64,000 bases of DNA from Brevirhabdus sp. (GCA_024637315.1 JAGXFH010000009.1:23733-87732), one strand, 5' to 3'; shown: positions 27,674 to 37,160, numbered from the stretch's first letter. Notes: generated by a model not told the origin, from the letters alone. A program made the numbers and translations.

Positions 27674-28627
27674 TTATCTTGGCGCGAAGATCGACCAGCC
27701 GGTGCGGCGGGTCAGAAGCTCCAGCGCCCGCGAGGCGAGTTGAGAATTGCCAACCGCGTTCAGGCCCGGCGACCAGCAGCCGATCGAGGCTTGTCCCGGC
27801 ACCACCGCGACGATTCCGCCGCCGACACCGCTCTTGCCCGGAAGGCCGACGCGAAAGGCGAATTCGCCAGATCCGTCGTAGTGGCCGCAGGTCAGCATGA
27901 GTGCGTTGATCTGGCGGGCCATGCGCGTTGAAATGACCCGCGATCCGCCGGGGTCAAGCTGCCCGTCAAAGGCCAGGAACCGGCCCGCGGCGGCCAGTTG
28001 CCGAGTGGTCATTGCGATGGCGCAGTGGTGGAAGTACACTCCGAGCGTGTGTTCGGGCGGACCTATGATGGTTCCGTAGGCGCGCATGAAATTGGCAAGG
28101 GCTGCATTGCGAAACCCGGTGTCCAGTTCCGACTTGGCAACGGCGGGGTCGATGGCGATCGCCTCGTCCGAGGCAAGGTAGCGGACGAATTGCAGGATCT
28201 GGGCCAGCGCCTCTTTCGGTTCGTAGTCCGACAGGATGCTGTCAGTCACGACGATGGCACCGGCATTGATGAACGGATTGCGCGGCACTCCTCTTTCGTG
28301 TTCGAGCTGCACGATCGAGTTGAACGGATCGCCCGAGGGTTCGCGTCCTACGCGGGTCCAGAGCCTCTCGCCTAGCTTGCCCAGCGCGAGGGCGAGAGTG
28401 AAGACTTTCGAAACGCTCTGGATCGAGAAATGCGTTTCGGCGTCGCCGGCGGTGATGAACTCTCCATCGGCGGTCGAAATGACCAGGGCGAACTGCTTCG
28501 GATCGACCTTGGCAAGCTGCGGAATGTAATCGGCGACCGTGCCGCGATCGGTCTCGGCCGCCATTTCCGCCGCGATTTCGGCCACGATCCTGCGCAGGTC
28601 GCCGGACGGGATATTGTGACCTTTCAT
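27674..28627 (-). CDS. glsA: Glutaminase
   Basis: A 317-residue serine-dependent beta-lactamase-fold glutaminase that converts glutamine to glutamate and ammonia. The catalytic SxxK is in [13 protein letters not shown]; the [10 protein letters not shown] and [18 protein letters not shown] signatures complete the site. Cytosolic; acid tolerance and nitrogen turnover are known roles in the family. Length is typical. An MFS gene lies directly upstream on the same strand, 17 bases away, so the two may be cotranscribed. Confidence 0.96.
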   Translation of the reverse strand: MKGHNIPSGDLRRIVAEIAAEMAAETDRGTVADYIPQLAKVDPKQFALVISTADGEFITAGDAETHFSIQSVSKVFTLALALGKLGERLWTRVGREPSGDPFNSIVQLEHERGVPRNPFINAGAIVVTDSILSDYEPKEALAQILQFVRYLASDEAIAIDPAVAKSELDTGFRNAALANFMRAYGTIIGPPEHTLGVYFHHCAIAMTTRQLAAAGRFLAFDGQLDPGGSRVISTRMARQINALMLTCGHYDGSGEFAFRVGLPGKSGVGGGIVAVVPGQASIGCWSPGLNAVGNSQLASRALELLTRRTGWSIFAPR

Positions 28628-28644
28628 TGCTGTCGCCTCCTGAT

Positions 28645-29868
28645 CTAGCGGCGTTCCCGCATCCGACCGAAGAGGCGGCCGACGAGGAACGAGGTTCGCG
28701 GACTGTTGACATAGACGGTGCGGTCATCGGGCGAAGGCCGGGCGCGCATACGCATCACGCCAAAGACGATCAGCACGACATGGGCCGCCGATATGAATAC
28801 GAACATCGCGCCGGGGCCGTAAACCTCGATCAGGCCCGAGGTGATGTAGGGACTGGCGATCGCGCCGACGGCGTAAAGGAACATCAGCGCGGCGGACAGT
28901 TCCACCCTTTCGGAGCTGACGGCAAAGTCATGCGCATGAGCGGCGGAAACCGAGTAGATCGGAAAGGTGGTGAACCCGAAGATGCCCGAAGCCAGCATCA
29001 CCGCGCCGGTGCCGCCCGAGGCAAGACCAACCGTCACCCCGCAAGCGACGATTGCCGCGCCGGACAGACCTATGAGGACCCAGCGCCGGTCGTATTTGTC
29101 GGCGAGCCAACCCGACGGATACTGCGCCAGCGCGCCGCCCAGCACGAAAGCGGCGAGAAACAGCGCGATCTGGTCGACGGTCAGCCCGACCTCGACCCCG
29201 TAGACCGGGCCAACCATCCGGAAGGCGCCGGTCGTTAGGCCGGAAACGACGACGCCCGCGGCCGCCAGGGGCGAATGCTCCCACGCCATGCGGGGCCGCA
29301 GGCGCGGAGCTTCGGGGGTCGCCGGTTGCTCGGTGCGGGTCAGGGCCAGCGGCAGAAGCGCCGCACAGCAGATCAACGCCAAGAGGTTATAGGACACGTA
29401 GCTGCCCGGTTCGAGGATCCCGATGAATAACTGCGCGCCGAGCGAGCCGAGAATATCCACCACCCGGTAGGTGCCCATGGCCCGGCCGCGGGTTTCGTTG
29501 GTAACCTTGTCCTGAAGCCAGGCCTCGATAATCGTGTAGCAACCAGCGATGCAAAAGCCCGACATGATGCGAAAGCCGATCCATGCAATTGGGTTGATGA
29601 TCAGCATGTGCGCGATGATGCCGATTGTGCCGATGGCGACAAAGGCGGAAAAGGCCCGTGAATGGCCGACCGCGCCCATCACCCGCGGCGCCCACCAGCA
29701 GCCGATGAAGAAGCCGAAGAAATGGGCCGAGCCCAGCAGCCCGACTTGGGCCTTGGTAAAGCCGATTTCGAGGCCCGAAATCGCGTCCAGCGGGCCAATG
29801 CCGCCGCCGCCGAGTTGCAAAAGCACGACCGACAGGAACAGGGCGGCGAAAGAGATCAGTAGGCGCAT
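28645..29868 (-). CDS. MFS transporter
   Basis: A 407-residue polytopic protein with 12 predicted helices and an MFS repeat structure ([20 protein letters not shown] after TM2; [16 protein letters not shown] [17 protein letters not shown] in the second half). It resembles the YcaD-like sugar/drug transporter group; the substrate is undetermined. ATG 29868 gives the natural N terminus ([20 protein letters not shown]). It starts close to the remnant of a cytochrome b561 gene and is followed by glsA. Confidence 0.87.
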   Translation of the reverse strand: MRLLISFAALFLSVVLLQLGGGGIGPLDAISGLEIGFTKAQVGLLGSAHFFGFFIGCWWAPRVMGAVGHSRAFSAFVAIGTIGIIAHMLIINPIAWIGFRIMSGFCIAGCYTIIEAWLQDKVTNETRGRAMGTYRVVDILGSLGAQLFIGILEPGSYVSYNLLALICCAALLPLALTRTEQPATPEAPRLRPRMAWEHSPLAAAGVVVSGLTTGAFRMVGPVYGVEVGLTVDQIALFLAAFVLGGALAQYPSGWLADKYDRRWVLIGLSGAAIVACGVTVGLASGGTGAVMLASGIFGFTTFPIYSVSAAHAHDFAVSSERVELSAALMFLYAVGAIASPYITSGLIEVYGPGAMFVFISAAHVVLIVFGVMRMRARPSPDDRTVYVNSPRTSFLVGRLFGRMRERR

Positions 29869-29921
29869 GGCGCAGCTAGACAGCAGCCCGCGCTCGCTTG
29901 CAAGGGCCAAGCAGCGCCGGT

Positions 29922-30206
29922 CAGACCCGTTTCATCCGACCCAAGGTCGCGCCCTTTTCGGGCGAAGTGCCGATGGAGTGGGATTGCACAATGAAGCAGG
30001 ACGCCGGGCAAGAGAAATTCCGCCTGGATCGTGTAGACCGCGAAGAGCGCAGCCTCCCACGCCTCGGATTCCGGGGCGATGCGCGGCAGGGTGAGACGGT
30101 TGAACAGCTGTGAGTTGATGGCGGTGACGGATCTGGCAATCCAGCCGGTCATCGGGATTGTCAGCGTCATTGCATAAAGCGCGCCATCGGTTGCCCCCTT
30201 GCGGTT
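29922..30206 (-). pseudogene. Cytochrome b561 C-terminal remnant
   Basis: The frame reads GALYAMTLTIPMTGWIA, then LTLPRI, then GVLLHCAIPLHRHFARKGRD, matching the second half of cytochrome b561/YceJ-type diheme membrane proteins (ALY..PLTGWL, then LH...L.HHF..RD). The N-terminal half with the first heme His is missing, and the usual EVHE-type His is Tyr (AVYTIQAEF). No start codon remains. It abuts, back to back, another 5'-truncated gene, so a single deletion probably removed both 5' halves. Confidence 0.65.
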
Positions 30207-30621
30207 CGGCGGCCACAAGCGCCGTGGCGAGCACGAGGAAAGTCGGGGCGAATATGTGCCTCCTGCGCGCGGACTCGTGCGGCAGATCCGCGATGCTGGC
30301 CTCGATACAGTCGCCGACGGCAACTGCTTTTCTGCCTGCGCATTACGTCTTGTCGCAGGAACTCGCCGTGTTCTGCTGCCCGGTGGCAGCCTGGAATTTC
30401 ATCGGCACAGGCTGGCGACCGTGGATGCGAAGGGACGTGGGCTTTACCCTGATGCCCGAACGGAGCAGCAAAGAGACCGCGAGGACTTTCTGAGGCACGC
30501 CATTGCAGTGGATTTCGTGGACCAGCTGTTCAAAACCGCCCATCGGGTCATCTGGCAATCCTCGCGGCGGGAATTGCTGCGGGCCGGTATTCTGACCGAC
30601 CGAGGTTCTGCGATGCCCTGT
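30202..30621 (+). pseudogene. 5'-truncated remnant of a periplasmic SACAL-motif (COG3904-like) protein
   Basis: GLDTVADGNCFSACALRLVAG, GSLEFHRHRL and, at the end, FVDQLFKTAHRVIW then RRELLRAGILT are typical of the ClpP-like COG3904 periplasmic proteins (Cys-x-Ser-Ala-Cys-Ala-Leu, 'lGFHR', 'W.pt..eL..AGvit'). The N-terminal signal and first domain are missing and the frame opens only at 30178. It has no own stop and runs in frame into the DsrE gene, which has its own start. A remnant, not a fusion. Confidence 0.6.
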
Positions 30622-30681
30622 GGAAAAAGTTGCGACAAATTCAGAAAACAACGTATGACTTGGAAAAACAGGGAGCTTGCT

Positions 30682-31113
30682 ATGAAATTCTACATTCTTG
30701 CCGCCGCTCTGGTCTTGTCGCCTTTTGCGGCCGTTGCCGAGGGTGTGACGCACTACGTCGCCATCCATGTCGATCAGAATGATCCTCAGGTGATGAACAT
30801 GGCTTTGAACAATGCGCAGAACGTCGCCAGCTACTATGACGAGCAGGGTGATGACGTCTTCATCGAGATGGTCGCATACGGTCCCGGCCTGACCATGTTG
30901 GTCGACGGGAAAAGCCCAGTTGCCGACCGGATTTCAACGATGTCGCTGGAGATGGAAAACCTGTCATTCGCGGCCTGCGGCAATACGCTGAAAGGGATGG
31001 AGGCCAAGGTCGGCCACAAGGTGCCGCTGATGTCCGAGGTTGTCGTCGTTCCGTCCGGCGTCGTCCGTCTGATCGAACTCCAGGAGCAGGGGTACGCATA
31101 CGTCCGGCCATAA
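30682..31113 (+). CDS. Exported DsrE-family protein
   Basis: A 143-residue protein with a clear signal peptide (MKFYILAAALVLSPFAAVAEG) and a DsrE/DsrF-like fold: HYVAIHVDQNDPQVMNMALN, VEMVAYGPG-like region EMVAYGPGLTMLV, and the conserved cysteine in FAACGNTLKGM. Periplasmic DsrE homologues are associated with sulfur or redox metabolism, but specific function is unknown. AGGGAG lies seven bases before the ATG. The frame extends upstream into a pseudogene but the signal peptide fixes the start. Confidence 0.85.
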   Translation: MKFYILAAALVLSPFAAVAEGVTHYVAIHVDQNDPQVMNMALNNAQNVASYYDEQGDDVFIEMVAYGPGLTMLVDGKSPVADRISTMSLEMENLSFAACGNTLKGMEAKVGHKVPLMSEVVVVPSGVVRLIELQEQGYAYVRP

Positions 31114-31173
31114 GGGGTTGCCCCGGCTGCCGAGAGCTTTATTGCTGTCCCTTCATGTGATGAGGAGACAGCA

Positions 31174-32217
31174 ATGCGCTATAACACACTCGCCAAAACC
31201 GATCTGAAAGTCTCCGAGTTATGCCTTGGATCAATGACCTGGGGCAGTCAGAACACGGCTGCAGAGGGCCATGCCCAGATCGACATGGCGCTGGATCACG
31301 GCGTGAATTTCATCGACACCGCCGAGATGTATCCGACCAATCCGATGCGCGCCGAGACCATTGGCGGCACCGAGGAGGTGATCGGCGAGTGGATCGCGAA
31401 ATCCGGGCGGCGCCGCGATGTGATCCTCGCGACCAAGGTCACCGGGGCCGGGCAACGATTGGTGCGGGACGGCGCGCCGATTTCGGCGGATACCGTGCGG
31501 ACGGCGATCGAGGGATCCCTGCGGCGGCTGCAGACCGACGTGATCGATCTATACCAACTGCACTGGCCCAACCGCGGATCGTATCATTTTCGGCAGAACT
31601 GGACCTTCGATGCGACCGGGCAAGCACGGGGCGAGGTCGGGGCGCATATGCTGGACGTGCTGGAAGAGATGCAGCGGCAGGTCGAGGCCGGACGGGTGCG
31701 GCATTTCGGGCTGTCGAACGAAAGCGCATGGGGGACGGCGGAGTGGTTGCGGCTGGCCGAGGCGAACGGGCTGCCACGTGTGGCGTCGATCCAGAACGAA
31801 TACTCCCTTCTTTGTCGGGTATTCGATCTGGATCTGGCCGAGCTTTGTCATCACGAGGATGTCGGTCTGCTGGCGTTTTCGCCTTTGGCCTGCGGCTTGC
31901 TGTCGGGCAAGTACGCGCCCGATGTCACGCCTTCCGGTAGCCGCCGCGCCGCGACGCCGGACCTGGGCGGGCGACTGACGTCGCGGGTCTGGCCGGCGAT
32001 CGATGCCTATCTGGGGATCGCGCGCAAGCATGGGCTCGATCCCTGCCAAATGGCCTTGGCCTGGTGCGCCTCTCGGCCGTTCATGGCCTCTGTGATCTTT
32101 GGCGCCACCTCGCCGAAGCAACTGCGGATCGCGCTGAATGCGGCCCAGACGGACCTATCCGATGAACTGCTTCAGGAGATCGCGGCAGCCCACAAATCGC
32201 ACCCAATGCCCTACTGA
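31174..32217 (+). CDS. Aldo/keto reductase, Tas-like
   Basis: A 347-residue TIM-barrel NADPH oxidoreductase. The catalytic tetrad is visible: Asp and Tyr in FIDTAEMYPTN, Lys in LATKVTG and His in YQLHWPNRG. The extended loops (GQNTAAEGHAQIDMALDHG-like) match E. coli Tas. Likely reduces small aldehydes; substrate unspecified. Monocistronic in appearance, with a TGAGGAGA ribosome site. Confidence 0.9.
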   Translation: MRYNTLAKTDLKVSELCLGSMTWGSQNTAAEGHAQIDMALDHGVNFIDTAEMYPTNPMRAETIGGTEEVIGEWIAKSGRRRDVILATKVTGAGQRLVRDGAPISADTVRTAIEGSLRRLQTDVIDLYQLHWPNRGSYHFRQNWTFDATGQARGEVGAHMLDVLEEMQRQVEAGRVRHFGLSNESAWGTAEWLRLAEANGLPRVASIQNEYSLLCRVFDLDLAELCHHEDVGLLAFSPLACGLLSGKYAPDVTPSGSRRAATPDLGGRLTSRVWPAIDAYLGIARKHGLDPCQMALAWCASRPFMASVIFGATSPKQLRIALNAAQTDLSDELLQEIAAAHKSHPMPY

Positions 32218-32282
32218 CCTCTTGGCCCTTGAAATTCGCGCCCAACCCCGCGCAGATGGGCGCAAGCAAACGGGTGGCTGGA

Positions 32283-32624
32283 ATGAGATCTTTCTTGATC
32301 ATGTTGGCGTTGGTGGTGTTGGCGGGCTGCAAGCCTGAGCCGCCGAAACTCGATTCCGGCCTGGAAGGTTATGATCCCGATCTGGTCCAAACCAGCCGCG
32401 CGGCCTGCCTCAAGAAGGACGGGCGATTTGCGCCGGCCGGACCTGGCGGCGGGCTGATCTGTTACGAGAACACCCGAGACGCCAACAAGAGCTGCAGCCG
32501 CGAAAGCGATTGCGAAGGGCTGTGCCTGGCGCGGTCACGGACCTGCGCGCCGGTCAAGCCGCTTTTCGGCTGCAATGAGGTGCTGACCGATAGCGGCAGG
32601 GCGGCCACGATCTGCATCGACTGA
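32283..32624 (+). CDS. Cysteine-rich small lipoprotein
   Basis: 113 residues with a lipobox signal (MRSFLIMLALVVLAGCKPEP, lipidated Cys16). The mature domain has eight further cysteines including CSRESDCEGLCLARSRTC, which suggests disulfide pairing in the periplasm. Common in rhodobacters as an uncharacterised protein. ATG 32283 gives the proper signal; the longer frame lacks it. Function unknown. Confidence 0.8.
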   Translation: MRSFLIMLALVVLAGCKPEPPKLDSGLEGYDPDLVQTSRAACLKKDGRFAPAGPGGGLICYENTRDANKSCSRESDCEGLCLARSRTCAPVKPLFGCNEVLTDSGRAATICID

Positions 32625-32711
32625 AGACAGTCGCGCCGCACAAGTCTATTCCCCCAAGGCGGTTTTTGATGTAGTCACTTATGCGTATGCGCGGCGTGGC
32701 CGCGCTGCATC

Positions 32712-33623
32712 ATGGGGAAATGGTTGAACGAACGGTCCCGCTATTGGGTTGAATGGCCGACGCTGTCGCTGGTCGTCCTGAGCTATGCCACCTGGGTGGC
32801 AGGCACCACCTTTCTATCGGCTTCGTGGCTCCCTCTGGGGATCGTTCTGACGGCGCTTGCGATCGCCTTGCATTCATCGTTGCAGCATGAGGTGATCCAC
32901 GGTCATCCGGTGTCGAACCGGATTGCGGCACAGGCGCTGGTGTTTCCATCGGTTATCCTTGCGATCCCCTATCTCCGATTTCGCGACACGCATCTGGCGC
33001 ATCACCAGGATGCGGTGCTGACGGATCCCTATGACGACCCGGAATCGAACTACCTCGATCCGGCCGTGTGGGAGCGACTGCCGTGGATCGTGCAGGCCCT
33101 GCTGGCTTTCAACAACACGCTGTTCGGGCGGCTGTTGATCGGCCCGGCGGTGTCGCAGGTGGCCTTCATGATCGGTGATTGGCGCAAGGCGCGTGCCGGC
33201 GATACTGCCGTGCTGCGCGGCTGGCTGTGGCATATCCCGGCGCTGCTGCCGGTCGTCTGGTGGATGGTCCATGTGGCCGACATGCCGGTCTGGGCCTATC
33301 TGCTTTCTGCTTATGCGGCAATCTCGATCCTGAAGATCCGCACCTTTCTGGAGCATCAGGCGCATGAGCGGGCGCGCGGGCGCACGGTAATCATCGAAGA
33401 TCGCGGTCTGTTGGCGTTTCTGTTTCTGAACAACAATCTGCACGTCGTTCACCACATGCATCCGCGGGTGCCTTGGTACCGACTGCCAGATCTGTATTTC
33501 AGCAATCGCAAACGTTACCTGACCCGAAACAACGGCTATCGCTACAGATCTTACGGCGAGGTGTTTCGGCGCTACCTGTTCAAGGCCAAGGATCCGGTGC
33601 CGCATCCGATCTGGCGGCGCTAG
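32712..33623 (+). CDS. Membrane fatty-acid desaturase family protein
   Basis: A 303-residue di-iron membrane enzyme with three His boxes: HEVIHGH (59-65), HLAHH, and VVHHMHP near the C terminus, with HQAHERARG between. About four helices. It may desaturate or hydroxylate lipids; homologues include beta-carotene ketolase-like and alkane hydroxylase-like enzymes, so the substrate is open. Followed after 24 bases by an EamA transporter. Confidence 0.88.
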   Translation: MGKWLNERSRYWVEWPTLSLVVLSYATWVAGTTFLSASWLPLGIVLTALAIALHSSLQHEVIHGHPVSNRIAAQALVFPSVILAIPYLRFRDTHLAHHQDAVLTDPYDDPESNYLDPAVWERLPWIVQALLAFNNTLFGRLLIGPAVSQVAFMIGDWRKARAGDTAVLRGWLWHIPALLPVVWWMVHVADMPVWAYLLSAYAAISILKIRTFLEHQAHERARGRTVIIEDRGLLAFLFLNNNLHVVHHMHPRVPWYRLPDLYFSNRKRYLTRNNGYRYRSYGEVFRRYLFKAKDPVPHPIWRR

Positions 33624-33647
33624 GCCGAACATGGCAGACATCCGGGC

Positions 33648-34550
33648 ATGGATGCCTGGATCCCCATTACCATAGCTGCCGCCGCCGCGCAGACGGTGCG
33701 GTTCATGCTGCAAAAGCACTTGAAATCCACGGCGCTGACCACGACCGGCGCGACCTTCGCGCGGTTCGTCTATTCGGCGCCGCTGGTGGCAGCCTTGATC
33801 TGGGGCTATTCGCGATTGAGCGCGCAGCCCTTGCCGGCGATGTCGCCGCCGTTCTGGGGCTATGCGATGGCCGGGGGTCTTGCGCAGATCCTCGCAACGA
33901 TGTGCGTGGTGGCCCTGTTCGCGGAGCGGAACTTCGCCGTCGGCATCACCTTCAAGAAGACCGAGGTCATTCAGACCGCTATTGTCGGTTATCTTGTGCT
34001 GGGCGAGGGGCTGAGCCCTGCCGGGATGCTGGCAGTGCTGCTCGGCTTCGTCGGCGTATTGATCCTGTCGGATCCCCCGGGCGGGATCGGACATGTGGTG
34101 CGGCGGTTGATGAACCGGGCGGCGGGGCTGGGGTTGCTCTCGGGCGTGTTCTTCGCGATCTCCGCGGTGGGTTATCGTGGCGCATCGCTTGCCTTGGGGT
34201 CTGGCGACGTGGCCCTGCGGGCAGGCTTCACGCTGGCGGTAGTCACCGCGACCCAGACTGCGGCGATGCTGGCATGGCTGGCATGGCGCGACCGGGCGCA
34301 GATCGTCGCCGTAGCGCGGGCCTGGCGGATTGCCGGGCTGGTCGGGCTGACAAGCATGGTCGGCAGTTTCTGCTGGTTCAGTGCTTTCACGCTGAAGAAT
34401 GCGGCCTATGTGAACACCCTCGGGCAGGTCGAACTGATCTTCAGCATCGGCGCCTCGGTTTTGTACTTCAAAGAGAAGATCAGCGGGCGCGAGGTGTTGG
34501 GAATCGCGGTGCTTCTGACCAGCATCGTCTTGCTGGTGGCGTTCCTTTAA
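33648..34550 (+). CDS. DMT-superfamily (EamA) transporter
   Basis: A 300-residue protein with ten predicted helices in two EamA repeats; GITFKKTEVIQTAIVGYLVLG ends repeat 1 and LGQVELIFSIGASVLYFKEKI ends repeat 2, both showing the family's acidic loop. Exports or imports small metabolites; substrate unknown. Cotranscription with the desaturase is likely (24-base gap). A short tandem repeat follows the stop. Confidence 0.87.
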   Translation: MDAWIPITIAAAAAQTVRFMLQKHLKSTALTTTGATFARFVYSAPLVAALIWGYSRLSAQPLPAMSPPFWGYAMAGGLAQILATMCVVALFAERNFAVGITFKKTEVIQTAIVGYLVLGEGLSPAGMLAVLLGFVGVLILSDPPGGIGHVVRRLMNRAAGLGLLSGVFFAISAVGYRGASLALGSGDVALRAGFTLAVVTATQTAAMLAWLAWRDRAQIVAVARAWRIAGLVGLTSMVGSFCWFSAFTLKNAAYVNTLGQVELIFSIGASVLYFKEKISGREVLGIAVLLTSIVLLVAFL

Positions 34551-34558
34551 GGATCGAC

Positions 34559-34585
34559 AAGGTACAGAAGGTACAGCAGGTAAAG
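34559..34585. repeat. Three-unit 9-bp tandem repeat
   Basis: AAGGTACAG, AAGGTACAG, CAGGTAAAG in direct succession, eight bases after the EamA stop. Two units are identical and the third differs at two positions. Too short to call a variable locus from one sequence, but slippage-prone. Confidence 0.6.
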
Positions 34586-34659
34586 TACGAAGCGCGGACT
34601 CGGTTTGAAAGTGAGCTTCGCGTTTGGGAAGATGACTTGAGGCGCGGCGCAAACGGCGC

Positions 34660-35349
34660 CTATCCCAAGGGGCTTTGACCGCCCAACCGTTCGAACAGGC
34701 TCTCCTCGTCGGAATTGTTGAAGAATGGTACCGAGGGCGGCGGGCCGATCCGGGGCAGCGAGGCCGCCACCTCTGCCAGCACGACTTCGGTGATGAACGG
34801 CAGGTCGAAGCTGCGCGCCTTGGACAGCGGAATCCATTGCAGTTGCGAAAGCTCGTCGGTAGCGGCGCTGAAGTCATCGGGGTCGTTTGCCAGATGCGCC
34901 GCGTCGGCCAGGAAAAACCGCGCATCGAACCGGCGAGGTCGTCCGGGCGGAGTGATCGCTCGAAAAACGTAGTGCAGGGCGTCGGCGCGGGGCAGATGGC
35001 CGGTGGCGGCAAAGCTTTGCCAATCTGGCGGCACCTCGTCCGGCCATTGGCCGCGCGCGCCGAGGATCAGGCCCGACTCTTCCCACAATTCGCGGATCGC
35101 GGCGGCGGCGAGCGCGGCCGAGACGTCTGGTCCGGCACCCAGGCGCAGGCGTTCCTCGCAAGTCAGTGACATGCGCGTGGCAAGTGGAATGCCGCGATCC
35201 CTGGGGTCCACAGCGCCGCCGGGAAAGACGACCTTGTTTGGCATGAAGGCGGCCCCTGCACCGCGTTGGCCCATCAAGATGCTCGGATTGGTGGCGGCAT
35301 CGCGGACAAGGATGATCGTGGCGGCATCGCGGATTGGCGGGGTGGTCAT
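34660..35349 (-). CDS. Nudix hydrolase
   Basis: A 229-residue Nudix protein. GGAVDPRDRG and AAIRELWEESGLIL form a split Nudix box with about 40 residues inserted between the glycines and REL, as in NUDT7/NUDT19-type coenzyme A diphosphatases; CoA or acyl-CoA hydrolysis is a possibility. Start at ATG 35349, set by a good GAAGGAG five bases upstream. Downstream of a DUF983 gene on the same strand, 23 bases apart. Confidence 0.9.
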   Translation of the reverse strand: MTTPPIRDAATIILVRDAATNPSILMGQRGAGAAFMPNKVVFPGGAVDPRDRGIPLATRMSLTCEERLRLGAGPDVSAALAAAAIRELWEESGLILGARGQWPDEVPPDWQSFAATGHLPRADALHYVFRAITPPGRPRRFDARFFLADAAHLANDPDDFSAATDELSQLQWIPLSKARSFDLPFITEVVLAEVAASLPRIGPPPSVPFFNNSDEESLFERLGGQSPLG

Positions 35350-35372
35350 CAGCGCTCCTTCGCCGGCGGGCA

Positions 35373-35759
35373 TCAGGTGAAGCCGTGCATCCGCCTTGCC
35401 CATTGAAAGGCTACCATCAGCCCCTTCAGTCTGGGCAGCAGATAAAGCGAAAGCGCGACGCAGCCAATCGCGAATCCGGTGAAAAGCACCATCGGTTCGG
35501 GACGGAAGGCGGTGAAAACCCAAAGGATCGCGGGCGCCATGATATGACCGACGATCAGGATCGCCAGGTAGGCAGGCCCGTCATCGGCGCGGTGGTGGTG
35601 CATTTCCTCGCTGCAGACGGCACAGGTGTCGCGAACCGTGAGGTACCCTTTGAGCATCGGACCAGAGCCGCAATTCGGGCAACGCCGGCGCCATCCGCGC
35701 AGAAGAGCGAGGCGAAGCGCACGGTCTTCGATCAGAGTTGATTGGTCGGTCATCGTCAT
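35373..35759 (-). CDS. DUF983 membrane protein with zinc ribbon
   Basis: A 128-residue protein of the DUF983 family: CPNCGSGPMLKGYLTV and CAVCSEEM form a zinc ribbon, followed by two helices (AYLAILIVGHIMAPAILWVF, MVLFTGFAIGCVALSLYLLP). Function unknown; the family is alphaproteobacterial and typically near Nudix or cytochrome oxidase genes. Of three possible starts I take ATG 35759, 11 bases after AAAGG. Confidence 0.88.
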   Translation of the reverse strand: MTMTDQSTLIEDRALRLALLRGWRRRCPNCGSGPMLKGYLTVRDTCAVCSEEMHHHRADDGPAYLAILIVGHIMAPAILWVFTAFRPEPMVLFTGFAIGCVALSLYLLPRLKGLMVAFQWARRMHGFT

Positions 35760-35802
35760 CAGATTTCGCACCTTTGCCGGGATTATCCAGAAATAAGGAC
35801 TT

Positions 35803-35827
35803 TTCGTCGCAGATTAAAGGCGACGAA
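35803..35827. promoter_or_regulatory. Inverted repeat between divergent DUF983 and EF-hand genes
   Basis: Perfect arms TTCGTCGC (35803-35810) and GCGACGAA (35820-35827) with a nine-base AT-rich loop, 44 bases upstream of the DUF983 start and about 150 upstream of the EF-hand gene. No T-run on either side, so an operator or an RNA hairpin is more likely than a terminator. Confidence 0.4.
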
Positions 35828-35974
35828 CTGCCCTTGCGTCGGGATGTCGCAAAGAGGGCGCGCGTGTTTGGGCGCGGATCAGCGACGGAAAATTGGATCG
35901 CCTGCGTTTCAGTCTGTGAACGCGGGACCCGAACCGGTGCTGCGTCAGGCAGAAACCTTAGTTTGGAGAGAAAG

Positions 35975-36493
35975 ATGACCAGAATTGTTTTGGCAAGCCT
36001 TGCAGTCGCCGTTTCGGGATTGGCGTTTGGGGTCGCGAATGCCGATAGCCGCGGTGCAGGGCCCATGGCAGGTGCAGGCGGCCCGGGCGAGCGCCCGAGT
36101 TTCGCCGAATTGGACACCGATGGCGATGGCAGCATCACCATGGCCGAGGTGACTGCGCGCGGTGCGGCGCGGTTCACCGAAGGCGATGCCGATGGCGATG
36201 GCAAGCTGAGCGCCGAGGAACTGACGGCCGCTATCGTTGCCCGTGCCGCCGAGCGTGCCGCGGCGGGCGTGGCCCGGATGATCGAACAGCGCGACACTGA
36301 CGGCGATGGCGCACTGAGCCAAGCCGAGATGGGCGGCGAGAGCGGTCAGCGGATGTTCTCTCGGATGGATGCGGATGATGACGGCAAGATATCGGCCGAA
36401 GAATTCGCGGTGATCGAAAAGCGCGGCCACCTCGGTCAGTTCGGCGGCAAAGGTGGGCATCAAGGTGGCGAGCGTCGCGGCGATCGCGGATAG
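35975..36493 (+). CDS. Exported EF-hand calcium-binding protein
   Basis: 172 residues with a signal peptide (MTRIVLASLAVAVSGLAFGV) and four EF-hand loops: DTDGDGSITMAE, DADGDGKLSAEE, DTDGDGALSQAE and DADDDGKISAEE, all with intact Ca2+ ligands. The C terminus is Gly/His/Arg rich (GGKGGHQGGERRG). Acts in the periplasm or outside; Ca2+ sensing or buffering. GGAGAG precedes the ATG. The ECF sigma gene begins 82 bases downstream on the same strand, suggesting a linked stress-response unit. Confidence 0.88.
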   Translation: MTRIVLASLAVAVSGLAFGVANADSRGAGPMAGAGGPGERPSFAELDTDGDGSITMAEVTARGAARFTEGDADGDGKLSAEELTAAIVARAAERAAAGVARMIEQRDTDGDGALSQAEMGGESGQRMFSRMDADDDGKISAEEFAVIEKRGHLGQFGGKGGHQGGERRGDRG

Positions 36494-36575
36494 CGAACAG
36501 GGTGCGGGCGGGCGGAGGGCTTTCCACCGCCCGCCGGAATTGCCGAGATTGGCGATTCGGGATACCGACTGGACT

Positions 36576-37160
36576 ATGACTATGCCGTTTGACGCCCGCA
36601 CAGAGGTATCCGACGAGGCCCTTCTGGTCGCGTTCGGTAATGGCGACCGTGCGGCGGCTGTCGCGCTGACAGGTCGTCTGGTGCCGCGGGTACTGGGTCA
36701 TGCCACACGGCTATTGGGCGACCGCGTCGAGGCCGAGGATGTGGCGCAAGAGGCGATGATACGATTGTGGCGGATCGCCGGCGAATGGCGGCAGGGCGAG
36801 GCGAAGGTGACGACATGGCTTTACCGGGTGGTCGCCAACCTGTGCACCGACCGGCTGCGCAAGCGGCGCTGGGTGGATATCGAGGCCATCCCCGAACCGC
36901 CCGATAATGCCGCCAGCGCGCAGGCGGGGATCGAGGCGGCAGAGCGGCAGGACGCGCTGAACTCGGCGCTGCAGGCCCTGCCCGAGCGGCAGCGGCAAGC
37001 GGTGATCTTGCGGCATATCGAGGGATTGGCGAATCCCGAGATTGCCGAGGTGATGGATATAGGTGTGGAGGCGGTCGAAAGTCTGACCGCGAGAGGCAAG
37101 CGGGCGCTGGCGGCGGCATTGGCCCGACGGCGCGAGGAGTTGGGATATGGCGAAGATTGA
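36576..37160 (+). CDS. ECF-type RNA polymerase sigma factor
   Basis: A 194-residue sigma factor with region 2 (HATRLLGDRVEAEDVAQEAM, LYRVVANLCTDRLRKRRW) and region 4 (LPERQRQAVILRHIEGLANP, then EIAEVMDIGVEAVES). Directs RNA polymerase to stress promoters. I start at ATG 36576 because region 2 follows closely. It overlaps by 14 bases a small membrane protein, likely its anti-sigma partner, and a Metal_resist protein follows, as in many roseobacter ECF loci. Confidence 0.9.
   Translation: MTMPFDARTEVSDEALLVAFGNGDRAAAVALTGRLVPRVLGHATRLLGDRVEAEDVAQEAMIRLWRIAGEWRQGEAKVTTWLYRVVANLCTDRLRKRRWVDIEAIPEPPDNAASAQAGIEAAERQDALNSALQALPERQRQAVILRHIEGLANPEIAEVMDIGVEAVESLTARGKRALAAALARRREELGYGED

Noticed and set aside
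30199..31113. A single 304-residue fusion of a SACAL-type protein with a DsrE domain
   Set aside because: A signal peptide and a good ribosome site occur at 30682 in the middle, and the upstream part lacks its own N terminus; remnant plus gene is simpler.
32874..35012. Open frame of 712 codons on the minus strand across the desaturase and EamA genes
   Set aside because: Crosses two well-supported plus-strand genes; composition typical of a GC-rich antisense frame.
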